A DNA stretch of 64,000 nucleotides from NCBI GenBank assembly GCA_964517465.1, contig CAZFEK010000005.1, forward strand, positions 49,320 to 113,319, written 5' to 3'. The stretch comes from JACPUX01 sp964517465. GTDB lineage: Bacteria > Pseudomonadota > Gammaproteobacteria > Burkholderiales > Casimicrobiaceae. Shown here in pieces: positions 51,524 to 60,627 of the stretch (position 1 is the stretch's first letter; the number at the start of each line of letters is the position of its first letter). The translations under genes and the position numbers were made by a program. The notes under the pieces are model-generated. The model was not told the origin of the DNA. It was given only the letters and a program-made list of their open reading frames with translations, and made no database searches.

Positions 51524-54253
51524 GTGAAACTCTTGCCCGCTTTGTTTGCCATCGCCAGCTGGGCGATGTTTGCGCCCTACACCCACGCCGCAAAACTCCC
51601 GACCGGCGTCACCCAAACGGCAAGCGCCGAAGGCATTACCGAATACCGCTTGGCCAACGGATTGCGCGTTTTGCTCGGCCCGGACCAGAGCAAAGCCACG
51701 GTCACGGTGAACATCACCTATCTGGTCGGGTCTCGCATGGAGAACTATGGCGAAACCGGCATGGCACATTTGCTGGAACACCTGCTGTTCAAGGGCACCC
51801 CCACCAGCGGCAACCTGATGGAGGCGCTAGGTAAGCGGGGCATGAACTTCAACGGCACCACCTGGTTCGATCGCACCAACTATTACGAGAGCTTTCCGGC
51901 CAAGGACGACAATCTGCAATGGGCGCTGCGCATGGAAGCCGACCGCATGCTCCATTCCAAGATCGACAAAAAGGACCTCGACGCGGAAATGACGGTGGTT
52001 CGCAACGAAATGGAAATGGGTGAAAACGAGCCGCGCAACATCCTGATCGAACGCATCCTTTCCACCGCGTATCTGTGGCACAACTACGGCAAATCGACCA
52101 TCGGCGCGCGCAGCGATGTCGAGAACGTAAACATCGAGCGCTTGAGGGCGTTTTATCGCAAGTATTACCAGCCCGACAACGCCGTGCTCACGCTAACGGG
52201 CAAGTTCGATCAAGCCCGTGCGCTGCAGCTGATCGCCAAGTTCTTTGGCCCGCTGCCCCGCCCCAAGCGCAAGATCGAAACCACTTATACCCTGGATCCG
52301 GTGCAGGATGGCGAGCGCAGCGTCACCTTGAGACGGGTCGGTGAAGTGCAATACCTCGCCGCCTCCTACCACGTCATGCCCGGAGCGCACCCGGACTACC
52401 CTGCCCTGCTGGTCGCCGGCAGCGCCTTGGGTGATGTTCCTACCGGGCGCTTGCACAAACGCCTGGTGGAGACCCAACTCGCGGCAAGCGTGTTCGCCCA
52501 GGACTACTCTCTGGGTGAACCGGGAGTCGCTTATTTCGGGGCGCAATTGCGGCCCGGCGGAAATATCGACCAAGCGCGCGAGGTGATCCTGGCCACGGTG
52601 GAGAACCTCGCCCAGGAACCGATCACCGAGCGCGAGGTGAAGCGCGCGGTGGCCCGCATGCTCAAGGGCTACAACCAAGTCGTCAACGATCCCGAAAAAC
52701 TCGGGGTAGCGCTCTCCGAAGCGATTGCCAAGGGTGACTGGCGCCTTTTCTTCCTGCAAAGGGACCGCTTGAAGCAGGTTGCTGCTGCGGACGCGCAGCG
52801 CGTCGCCATGGCCTACTTCAAACCCGCCAATCGAACTCTGGGAGTGTTCCAGCCGGTGGCCCAACCCGACCGAGCCCCGATGCCGGCCAAGGTCGATGCT
52901 GCCGCCACGGTCCTGGGGTTCAAGGGGAGCGACGGCGCGGCGGCGGGCGAGGCCTTCGACGCCAGCCCCGAGAACATCGACCGGCGCACCCTAAGCGGCC
53001 AGCTTCCGGCGGGTCTCAAATACGCCCTGTTGCCCAAAAGGACTCGCGGCGCCGCGGTTCATGGCGTGCTGCAATTGCGTTTTGGCGATGCGAACTCGCT
53101 TTCCGGCAAAGCGCCAGCCGGTTTGCTGCTGGCGGATATGTTTCAGCGCGGGACGCGCCTGCGCAACCGCGAAGCTTTGCAAGAGGCCTTTGACGAACTG
53201 AGCACCGAAATCGAGGTGAGCGGCAGCGAAACCGAACTCACCATCACGTGGGAGACGCTGCGCCCCGGCCTGCCGCAGACCCTGGCTTTGATTGCTGAAA
53301 TGCTCCGCCAGCCGGCTTTGGCTGAAAACGAGTTCAAACAATTGCTCGAAGAGCGGGCCGCCGCAGTGGAGCGCAGCCGGGGAGAACCCGACGCCATCGT
53401 CGCCAACGCCCTGCAGCGCCACTTCAATCGCCACCCGCGCGGGGATGTGCGCTACCACCCGAGCTTCGAAGAAATGCTCGAGGACTTCAGCCGAGTCAAG
53501 CGCGATGATCTGCTGCGCTTCTACCAGACCTTTTATGGCGCAAGCCACGCCGAATTGGCTTTGGTGGGGGATTTCGACGCGGACCAGGTGAAAGCCGATC
53601 TCGAACGCTTGCTCGGCGACTGGCGCAGCACCTCGCCATACCAACGGGTGCCCAGGCCCTATCAGGAGATCGCGGCGAAAGTGCTCCAGATCGAGACGCC
53701 TGACAAAGCCAATGCCGCGGCCATGGCGGCGATGGAATTCCCGGTACGGGATACCGACCCCGACTATGCCGCGCTGCTGCTTGCCAATCACTTGCTTGGA
53801 GGTTCCGTGCATGGACGCTTGCCTATGCGGATCCGCGAGCGCGAGGGGCTATCCTATACCGTCACCAGCGGTTTCGAGGCGAGCTCGTTCGAACCACGCG
53901 GCGAGCTGTATCTGTTCGCGATTCACGCGCCGCAGAATCTCGACCGAATCAAGCGCGCCTTCCAGGAAGAACTGGATCGCGTCGAACGCGAAGGCTTCAA
54001 ACCCGAGGAGGTCAAAGCCGACGTCGCCGCGATACTCGAAGAACGGCGGCTCAACCGCGCCCAAGATCGCCTCTTGGCAGTCCAGCTCGCCGACAATCTG
54101 TACACCGGCCGCTCGATGCGCTTCGAGGGGGACATCGACCGCAAGCTGGCGGCGCAAAGCGCGGCAAACGTCAATGCCGCGACGCGCAAGTTTTTCCAAT
54201 CGCGCCAATTCACTTGGGCCTACGCCGGCGAATTCACGAAGGGAGGCAAATGA
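51524..54253 (+). CDS. M16 family zinc metallopeptidase (pitrilysin-like)
   Basis: 909 residues from a GTG start with GGGAG 7 bases upstream. A signal peptide (about 1-24) is followed by the active M16 domain with the inverted zinc motif HLLEHLLFKGTP near residue 82 and a downstream glutamate in RNEMEMGENEP. A second inactive M16 half follows from about residue 500. It is a periplasmic peptidase of unknown target. The ATG of the next gene overlaps its stop by 4 bases. Confidence 0.9.
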   Translation: MKLLPALFAIASWAMFAPYTHAAKLPTGVTQTASAEGITEYRLANGLRVLLGPDQSKATVTVNITYLVGSRMENYGETGMAHLLEHLLFKGTPTSGNLMEALGKRGMNFNGTTWFDRTNYYESFPAKDDNLQWALRMEADRMLHSKIDKKDLDAEMTVVRNEMEMGENEPRNILIERILSTAYLWHNYGKSTIGARSDVENVNIERLRAFYRKYYQPDNAVLTLTGKFDQARALQLIAKFFGPLPRPKRKIETTYTLDPVQDGERSVTLRRVGEVQYLAASYHVMPGAHPDYPALLVAGSALGDVPTGRLHKRLVETQLAASVFAQDYSLGEPGVAYFGAQLRPGGNIDQAREVILATVENLAQEPITEREVKRAVARMLKGYNQVVNDPEKLGVALSEAIAKGDWRLFFLQRDRLKQVAAADAQRVAMAYFKPANRTLGVFQPVAQPDRAPMPAKVDAAATVLGFKGSDGAAAGEAFDASPENIDRRTLSGQLPAGLKYALLPKRTRGAAVHGVLQLRFGDANSLSGKAPAGLLLADMFQRGTRLRNREALQEAFDELSTEIEVSGSETELTITWETLRPGLPQTLALIAEMLRQPALAENEFKQLLEERAAAVERSRGEPDAIVANALQRHFNRHPRGDVRYHPSFEEMLEDFSRVKRDDLLRFYQTFYGASHAELALVGDFDADQVKADLERLLGDWRSTSPYQRVPRPYQEIAAKVLQIETPDKANAAAMAAMEFPVRDTDPDYAALLLANHLLGGSVHGRLPMRIREREGLSYTVTSGFEASSFEPRGELYLFAIHAPQNLDRIKRAFQEELDRVEREGFKPEEVKADVAAILEERRLNRAQDRLLAVQLADNLYTGRSMRFEGDIDRKLAAQSAANVNAATRKFFQSRQFTWAYAGEFTKGGK

Positions 54254-56382
54254 AACCCAGAGCCAAACTGGCGGCCTTGCTGCTTGTGGTCGGGTTCGCT
54301 GTAGCCGCGGGTGTCCAGGGAGAGCCATCCATGTATCCGGCAAGTCCGCGAGGCGCCGCAGGCGACACCCTGCATGGCGTTTTTGTACCCGACCCCTACC
54401 GTTGGCTTGAACAAGGCGATACACCCGAAACCAAAGCCTGGATCGCTGCCCAAAACGCCGTCACCGACCAATTCCTCACTGCCTTGCCGCAGCGCCAAGC
54501 GATCGGCAAGCGCCTGCGCCAACTTTGGAACTTCGAGCGCTTTGGTCTTCCGGCGGAAGAAAACGGCGTTTATGTCTACACCCGCAATGACGGCCTGCAA
54601 AACCAAAGCGTGCTTTTCGTCACTGCCGACCCCAAAGACGCCGGGCGCGTATTGTTGGACCCCAATACCCTCAGCAAAGACGGCACAGTCGCCCTTACCG
54701 GTTATGTGCTGAGCCCCGACGGGCGTTACCTCGCCTACGGTCTTGCCAGCGGCGGTTCCGATTGGAACGAATGGCGCATTCGGGACATCGCCGGTGGTCA
54801 AGATCTCCCCGAGGTGCTGCGCTGGGTGAAATTCAGCGCCCCGAGCTGGTTGCGCGACAGCAGCGGCTTCTTTTATGGGCGCTATGCCGAGCCTCAGGCC
54901 GGCCAGGCGCTCGCCGCCGCCAACTATTACCAAAAACTCTATCTGCACCGCTTGAACACTGCGCAAGAAGGCGACACACTGATCTACGAGCGGCCGGACC
55001 AGAAGGAGTGGGGCTTCGCGCCGCTGGTCACGCAAGACGGCGACTACTTGGTCATTCAAGTGTGGCAGGGCACGGCACGCAAGAACCGGGTGTTCATTAA
55101 GTTCTTGCGCGAGCCCGAGAAACCCGTGCTCGAACTCCTGCCCGAGCCGGATGCCTTGTATCAATTCGTCGGCAGCCAGGGCCGCCGTTTCTGGTTCCGC
55201 ACCGATCGCGAGGCTCCGCGCGGCAAGCTGGTGGCCATTTCCCTCGATCAGGCCGCGCCCAGTGCGTGGCAAATTCTCATTCCCGAAAGCGAGGACACCT
55301 TGGACGGCGTCAGCGCGGTCGGCGGCTTGTTTCTCGCCCGCTACATGAAAGATGCGCGCTCGGTGGTCTACTTTCACCGACTCGATGGTGAGCGCGTGAG
55401 CGAACTCGCCTTGCCGGGAGTGGGTAGCGCCGGAGGTTTTGGCGGACGGATCGACAGCAAGGAGACCTTTTTCGTTTTCACCGGCTTTTCGCGCCCCCCG
55501 ACGATCTACCGCTTGAACCTGGCCCAACGCGCTGCCTCCGTATGGCGCCAGCCCAAAGTCGATTTCGACCCCGAGGCCTATCTCACCAAGCAAGTTTTCG
55601 TCACCAGCCGCGACGGAACTCGGGTGCCGATGTTCATCAGCCATCGCAAGGACCTCCAGCCCGGCGGGCAGCGACCGACCTTTTTGTATGGCTACGGCGG
55701 TTTCAACGTCGCCTTGACGCCTTTCTTCAGCGTTGCGCAACTGGCCTGGATGGAGCGCGGCGGCGTTCTTGCCGTGCCCAATCTGCGCGGCGGCGGCGAA
55801 TACGGGCGGGCCTGGCACGAAGGCGGGATAAAGCTCAAGAAGCAGAACACCTTCGACGACGCCATCGCCGCCGCCGAATGGCTGATTCGCGAGGGTTACA
55901 CCCGGCCGGCGCAACTGGCGATCGGCGGCGGCAGCAACGGAGGGCTTTTGGTTGGCGCCGTGGTGAACCAGCGCCCGGACCTCTTCGCGGCGGCCCTGCC
56001 GCAGGTCGGGGTGATGGACATGCTGCGCTTTCATCGCTACACCATCGGCTGGGCCTGGACTTCGGATTACGGCTCTCCGGAGAACCCGGATGAGTTTCGC
56101 GCACTGTTGGCTTATTCGCCTTTGCACAACATCCGCCACAACCGCGCCTACCCGGCGACTCTCGTCACCACCGGAGACCACGACGATCGTGTGGTTCCGG
56201 CGCATAGCTTCAAATACGCGGCCACTCTGCAAAGCGCGCAAGCCGGCCCCGCCCCGGTGCTCATACGCATCGAAACCCGCGCCGGGCATGGCGCCGGCAA
56301 GCCGACGGACAAAGCGATTGCCGAAGCCACCGACCGCCTGAGCTTTTTGGATTCCATCCTGCGAGGCAACGCGGCGCGGTAA
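54250..56382 (+). CDS. Prolyl oligopeptidase family serine peptidase (S9A)
   Basis: 710 residues. A signal peptide (about 1-27) suggests a periplasmic enzyme. A beta-propeller region (about 80-420) precedes an alpha/beta hydrolase domain with the nucleophile serine in IGGGSNGGLLVGA near residue 564, an aspartate in TTGDHDDRVVP and a histidine in RAGHGAGKP. It should cleave after proline in short peptides. It is coupled to the M16 peptidase, suggesting a joint peptide degradation role. Confidence 0.93.
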   Translation: MKPRAKLAALLLVVGFAVAAGVQGEPSMYPASPRGAAGDTLHGVFVPDPYRWLEQGDTPETKAWIAAQNAVTDQFLTALPQRQAIGKRLRQLWNFERFGLPAEENGVYVYTRNDGLQNQSVLFVTADPKDAGRVLLDPNTLSKDGTVALTGYVLSPDGRYLAYGLASGGSDWNEWRIRDIAGGQDLPEVLRWVKFSAPSWLRDSSGFFYGRYAEPQAGQALAAANYYQKLYLHRLNTAQEGDTLIYERPDQKEWGFAPLVTQDGDYLVIQVWQGTARKNRVFIKFLREPEKPVLELLPEPDALYQFVGSQGRRFWFRTDREAPRGKLVAISLDQAAPSAWQILIPESEDTLDGVSAVGGLFLARYMKDARSVVYFHRLDGERVSELALPGVGSAGGFGGRIDSKETFFVFTGFSRPPTIYRLNLAQRAASVWRQPKVDFDPEAYLTKQVFVTSRDGTRVPMFISHRKDLQPGGQRPTFLYGYGGFNVALTPFFSVAQLAWMERGGVLAVPNLRGGGEYGRAWHEGGIKLKKQNTFDDAIAAAEWLIREGYTRPAQLAIGGGSNGGLLVGAVVNQRPDLFAAALPQVGVMDMLRFHRYTIGWAWTSDYGSPENPDEFRALLAYSPLHNIRHNRAYPATLVTTGDHDDRVVPAHSFKYAATLQSAQAGPAPVLIRIETRAGHGAGKPTDKAIAEATDRLSFLDSILRGNAAR

Positions 56383-56409
56383 AATGGCGTTTTTTCCAGA
56401 AGCAGCACC

Positions 56410-57231
56410 ATGACACCGAATCAAGCCATCATCGACAGCGCCTGGGAAGACCGCGCCGCAATCAACCCGCAAAACGCATCGGCCGAGCTGCGCGCCGCGG
56501 TGCAGGAAACCGTGGCGGCGCTGGACCAAGGACGCTTGCGCGTGGCCGAAAAACGCGGCGGCGAATGGTTCACCCACCAGTGGATCAAAAAGGCGGTGCT
56601 GCTTTCTTTCAGGCTGTCGGACAACATGGTGATCCATGGCGGGGAACAACGCTATTTCGACAAAGTGCCGACCAAGTTCGCCGATTATTCGGCCGGCGAT
56701 TTTGCTGCCGGCGGTTTTCGCGTCGTACCCCCGGCGACCGCCCGGCGCGGCGCCTTCATCGCCCGCAACGTAGTGCTCATGCCCAGTTATGTGAACATCG
56801 GCGCTTACGTCGATGAAGGCAGCATGGTCGACACTTGGGCGACGGTCGGTTCCTGTGCCCAGATCGGCAAGAATGTGCATCTTTCCGGCGGCGTGGGCAT
56901 CGGCGGGGTGCTCGAACCGGTACAGGCCAATCCCACCATCATCGAAGACAACTGCTTCATCGGCGCCCGTTCAGAAGTGGTGGAAGGCGTGATCGTAGGC
57001 GAAAACTCGGTTATCTCCATGGGCGTGTTCATCGGCCAAAGCACCCCGATTTACGACCGAGCCACGGGCGAAATCACTTACGGGCGCGTGCCTCCGGGGT
57101 CGGTGGTAGTGAGCGGCTCGCTGCCGCGAGACAACGGCAAATACAGCCTCTATTGCGCCGTGATCGTCAAGCGGGTGGATGCGCAAACCCGTGCCAAGAC
57201 GGGAATCAACGAACTCTTGCGCGCAGATTGA
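56410..57231 (+). CDS. dapD: Tetrahydrodipicolinate N-succinyltransferase
   Basis: 273 residues. The left-handed beta-helix hexapeptide repeats (VLMPSYVNIGAYVDEGSMVD to VIVGENSVISMGVFIGQST) and the DapD stretch FRVVPPATARRGAFIARN are present. It works in lysine and diaminopimelate synthesis. It is followed by map after 3 bases. Confidence 0.96.
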   Translation: MTPNQAIIDSAWEDRAAINPQNASAELRAAVQETVAALDQGRLRVAEKRGGEWFTHQWIKKAVLLSFRLSDNMVIHGGEQRYFDKVPTKFADYSAGDFAAGGFRVVPPATARRGAFIARNVVLMPSYVNIGAYVDEGSMVDTWATVGSCAQIGKNVHLSGGVGIGGVLEPVQANPTIIEDNCFIGARSEVVEGVIVGENSVISMGVFIGQSTPIYDRATGEITYGRVPPGSVVVSGSLPRDNGKYSLYCAVIVKRVDAQTRAKTGINELLRAD

Positions 57232-57234
57232 GCG

Positions 57235-58032
57235 ATGTCAGTCGCCATCAAGAGCGAAGATGACATCGCCCGCATGCGCGTAGCCGGTCGGCTGGCGGGC
57301 GAGGTGCTGGACTACGTGGCTCCCTTCGTGCGGCCCGGCGTGACCACGGGTGAACTCGACCGCCTTTGCCACGACTACATGGTCGAGGTGCAAGGGTGTG
57401 TGCCGGCGCCGCTCAACTACGCGCCTTCCGGCCATAAGCCTTATCCCAAGTCGATCTGCACTTCGGTCAATCATCAGGTTTGCCACGGCGTTCCGGGCGA
57501 GCGCAAGTTGAAACCCGGCGACATCGTCAATCTCGACATCACGGTCATCAAAGACGGCTTTCACGGCGACACCAGCCGGATGTATCTGGTGGGCGAAACG
57601 CCCATCGCCGCGCGGCGTCTGTGCGAGATCACCTGGGAGTGCCTATGGAAAGGCATCTTGGCGGTGAAACCGGGAAATCACCTCGGCGACATCGGCCACG
57701 CCATTCAAGGCCATGCCGAGAAGAACGGCTGCTCAGTGGTGCGGGAGTTTTGCGGCCACGGCATCGGGCGCAAATTCCATGAAGAGCCGCAAGTGTTGCA
57801 CTACGGCAAAGCCGGCATGGGTCTGAAGCTGCAACCGGGCATGACTTTCACCATCGAACCCATGATCAACGCCGGCAAAGCCGCCATCCGCTGCCTTGCC
57901 GACGGCTGGACCATCGTCACTGCCGACCACAGCCTCTCCGCGCAATGGGAACACACCATCTTGGTCACGCCCACGGGCTATGAAGTGTTGACTCTGTCCG
58001 CGGGAACTCCGGCTCCGCCGGCTTTCGTCTAG
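57235..58032 (+). CDS. map: Methionine aminopeptidase
   Basis: 265 residues. The five metal ligands lie in NLDITVIKDGFHGDTSRMY (two Asp), CGHGIGRKFHEEP (His), MTFTIEPM (Glu) and SAQWEHTILV (Glu). It removes the initiator methionine. The gene is 4 bases before glnD, a common proteobacterial order. Confidence 0.97.
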   Translation: MSVAIKSEDDIARMRVAGRLAGEVLDYVAPFVRPGVTTGELDRLCHDYMVEVQGCVPAPLNYAPSGHKPYPKSICTSVNHQVCHGVPGERKLKPGDIVNLDITVIKDGFHGDTSRMYLVGETPIAARRLCEITWECLWKGILAVKPGNHLGDIGHAIQGHAEKNGCSVVREFCGHGIGRKFHEEPQVLHYGKAGMGLKLQPGMTFTIEPMINAGKAAIRCLADGWTIVTADHSLSAQWEHTILVTPTGYEVLTLSAGTPAPPAFV

Positions 58033-58036
58033 AGCC

Positions 58037-60622
58037 ATGAACGAGCCGCTGCCCGGCGATCTCGCAAGTATCATTGCGCGCTGGCGCGAACGTTTGGTTT
58101 CAGGTCGTCTGGCACTCAAGGAAGAGTATCTCGCCCACGGCACGCCGCAGAAGCTGCTGCGGCGCCACCGCATTCTGGTGGACGAAGTGCTCCGCGGGCT
58201 GTGGCGAGAAACGACGATGCCTTCCGATTTGACCTTGCTGGCGGTGGGCGGTTACGGGCGGGGCGAACTTTTCCCCCACTCCGACGTCGACGCGCTGATC
58301 CTGCTGCCCGGCGAACCGGAGCGAGCGGCGCGGCGCCTGATCGAGCAGTTCCTCGGCCTGCTTTGGGACGTCGGCCTTGAGGTCGGGCATAGCGTGCGTA
58401 CGGTGCCCGAATGCATCGAAGAGATGCAGCAAGACACCACCATACGCACCACCCTTCTGGAGAACCGCCTGCTCGCCGGCAGCACCCAGCTGATGCGGAA
58501 GTTTCGCCAGGCGTTTTCGGAGGCCATGGATGCACGGGCTTTTTTGGAAGCCAAGCTCTTGGAGCAGCAGCAACGCCATGTGCGCTATCACGACACCGCC
58601 TACAACCTCGAACCCAACTTGAAGGAAAGCCCAGGCGGCTTGCGCGATCTGCAGACCGTGCTCTGGGTAGCGCGCGCGGCCGGCATCGCGAAGAGCTGGA
58701 CCCAACTCATACGCACCGGGCTTTTGAAGCGAGATGAGGCCCAGCTCTTGGCGCGGCATGAACATTTCATCAGCCACTTGCGCATACGGCTGCATTATCT
58801 GGCCGGGCGCCGCGAAGATCGGCTGGTGTTCGATTTGCAAACCCGCCTCGCTGCGGATCTGGGCGTCAAAGACACCGCTCATCGCCGAGCCAGTGAACTC
58901 CTGATGCAGCGTTATTACCGCTCGGCAAAAGCGGTTCGCCAATTCAACGTCATCCTGCTCGCCAGCATGCAGGCGCGCATTGCGCCCGGGGTTGCTCCGG
59001 CGCAACCGCTGGACGCCGACTTCGAGATACGCAACGAGTTGCTCGACCTCACCGACCCCGAGTTATTTGAAAAGCGCCCCGGTGCCATGCTCGACGCCTT
59101 CATCCGCATGCAGCAGCACAGCGAATTGAAAGGCATGTCTGCGACCACGCTGCGCGCGCTGTGGCGCAATCGCAATCGCATCGATCATGCGTTCCGGCGC
59201 GACCCCGAGAACCAGCAGCGGTTCATCACCTTCATGCGCCAAGCGCGGGGCATTCTGCACGAGTTACGGCGCATGAACCAATTTGGGGTGCTGGGGCGCT
59301 ATATCCCCGCTTTTGGGCGCATCGTCGGGCAAATGCAGCACGACCTCTTCCACGTTTACACCGTGGATGAACACATCCTCATGGTGGTGCGCAATCTGCG
59401 CCGCTTCACTGAAGCGCAGCATGCGCACGAATATCCCCTATGCAGCAGGTTGATGGCCGATTTCGAGCGGCGCGAAGTGCTCTACCTCGCCGGGCTTTTT
59501 CACGACATCGCCAAAGGGCGCGGCGGCGACCATGCCAAGCTTGGCGGCGTCGACGCCCTTCGCTTTGCGCGCCAGCACCATCTGCCGGCGGAAGACGCCG
59601 CTTTGGTGGCTTGGCTGGTGGAGCAGCATCTGCTGATGTCCAGCACGGCGCAAAAGCAGGACATCTTCGACCCCACCGTGGTCGCCGCTTTCGCTGCCAA
59701 GGTCGAGAATGAGAGGCGCCTCGCCGCGCTCTACATGCTCACCGTGGCCGACATTCGCGGCACCGGGCCCAAGGTGTGGAACGCCTGGAAAGCGAAGCTC
59801 CTGGAAGAGCTTTTCCATGCCACCCGGCGCGTGTTGGAAGGCGACGCCGCCAGCGCCAGCCTGCACGACAGTCTCGCCGAGCGCCAAGAAGAAGCCGCGA
59901 ACATCTTGCGCCTCTATGCGGTGGCCCCGGGCAAAGAAAAAGCGTTGTGGGATCAGCTCGACACACCCTACTTTCAAAGCCATACCGCCAACGAAATCGC
60001 CTGGCATACGCGGCATCTTTTCTATCGTGTCAATCGCCGCGAACCGGTGGTGAAAGCAAGGTTGGGATCGGCCGGCGAAGGCTTGCAGGTCTTTGTCTAC
60101 CTCCCCGATCAAAAAGAGCTGTTCGCCCGAATTTGCGGCTTCTTCGGAAAGATCTGCTTCACGATCGTCGACGCCAAGATACACACCACGCGCCACGGTT
60201 ATGCGCTCGACACCTTCGTCGTGCTGGACCCCGAGCACGGCGGGGGCAGCTATCGGGACATCGTCAACTACATCGAATATGAGTTGACGCAAAGGCTCAT
60301 CGCCCAAGCGCCCCCAGAACAACCCACGCCGGGACGAATCAGCCGCCACCTTCGCCACTTCCCCATCACCCCGGAGATTACGCTCTTTCCCGACGACAAC
60401 GGCCAGCAGTACATTCTGGAAATCATCGCCGGCGATCGCACCGGATTGCTGGCGCGAATCGCCCGCGTCTTGGCGACCCACCATGTGGAAGTGCATAGCG
60501 CGCGCATCCACACTTTGGGCGACCGAGCCGAAGACGTGTTTCTGGTGAGCGGCGCCGGACTGCGCGACAGCGCCGAGACGCAGAAGATCGAAGAAGATCT
60601 GATGCGCGAACTCAAAACCTGA
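58037..60622 (+). CDS. glnD: [Protein-PII] uridylyltransferase / uridylyl-removing enzyme
   Basis: 861 residues. A nucleotidyltransferase domain (AVGGYGRGELFPHSDVDALILL near residue 70), an HD domain (GLFHDIAKGRGGDHAKLGG near residue 488) and two C-terminal ACT domains (about 690-770 and 800-861) are in the family order. It uridylylates and deuridylylates PII proteins in response to glutamine. It ends 5 bases before the next gene. Confidence 0.97.
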   Translation: MNEPLPGDLASIIARWRERLVSGRLALKEEYLAHGTPQKLLRRHRILVDEVLRGLWRETTMPSDLTLLAVGGYGRGELFPHSDVDALILLPGEPERAARRLIEQFLGLLWDVGLEVGHSVRTVPECIEEMQQDTTIRTTLLENRLLAGSTQLMRKFRQAFSEAMDARAFLEAKLLEQQQRHVRYHDTAYNLEPNLKESPGGLRDLQTVLWVARAAGIAKSWTQLIRTGLLKRDEAQLLARHEHFISHLRIRLHYLAGRREDRLVFDLQTRLAADLGVKDTAHRRASELLMQRYYRSAKAVRQFNVILLASMQARIAPGVAPAQPLDADFEIRNELLDLTDPELFEKRPGAMLDAFIRMQQHSELKGMSATTLRALWRNRNRIDHAFRRDPENQQRFITFMRQARGILHELRRMNQFGVLGRYIPAFGRIVGQMQHDLFHVYTVDEHILMVVRNLRRFTEAQHAHEYPLCSRLMADFERREVLYLAGLFHDIAKGRGGDHAKLGGVDALRFARQHHLPAEDAALVAWLVEQHLLMSSTAQKQDIFDPTVVAAFAAKVENERRLAALYMLTVADIRGTGPKVWNAWKAKLLEELFHATRRVLEGDAASASLHDSLAERQEEAANILRLYAVAPGKEKALWDQLDTPYFQSHTANEIAWHTRHLFYRVNRREPVVKARLGSAGEGLQVFVYLPDQKELFARICGFFGKICFTIVDAKIHTTRHGYALDTFVVLDPEHGGGSYRDIVNYIEYELTQRLIAQAPPEQPTPGRISRHLRHFPITPEITLFPDDNGQQYILEIIAGDRTGLLARIARVLATHHVEVHSARIHTLGDRAEDVFLVSGAGLRDSAETQKIEEDLMRELKT

Positions 60623-60627
60623 GGCGG

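Noticed and set aside
54220..56880. 886-codon open frame on the minus strand across the prolyl oligopeptidase gene and dapD
   Set aside because: Spans two well-supported genes in antisense and shows no domain.
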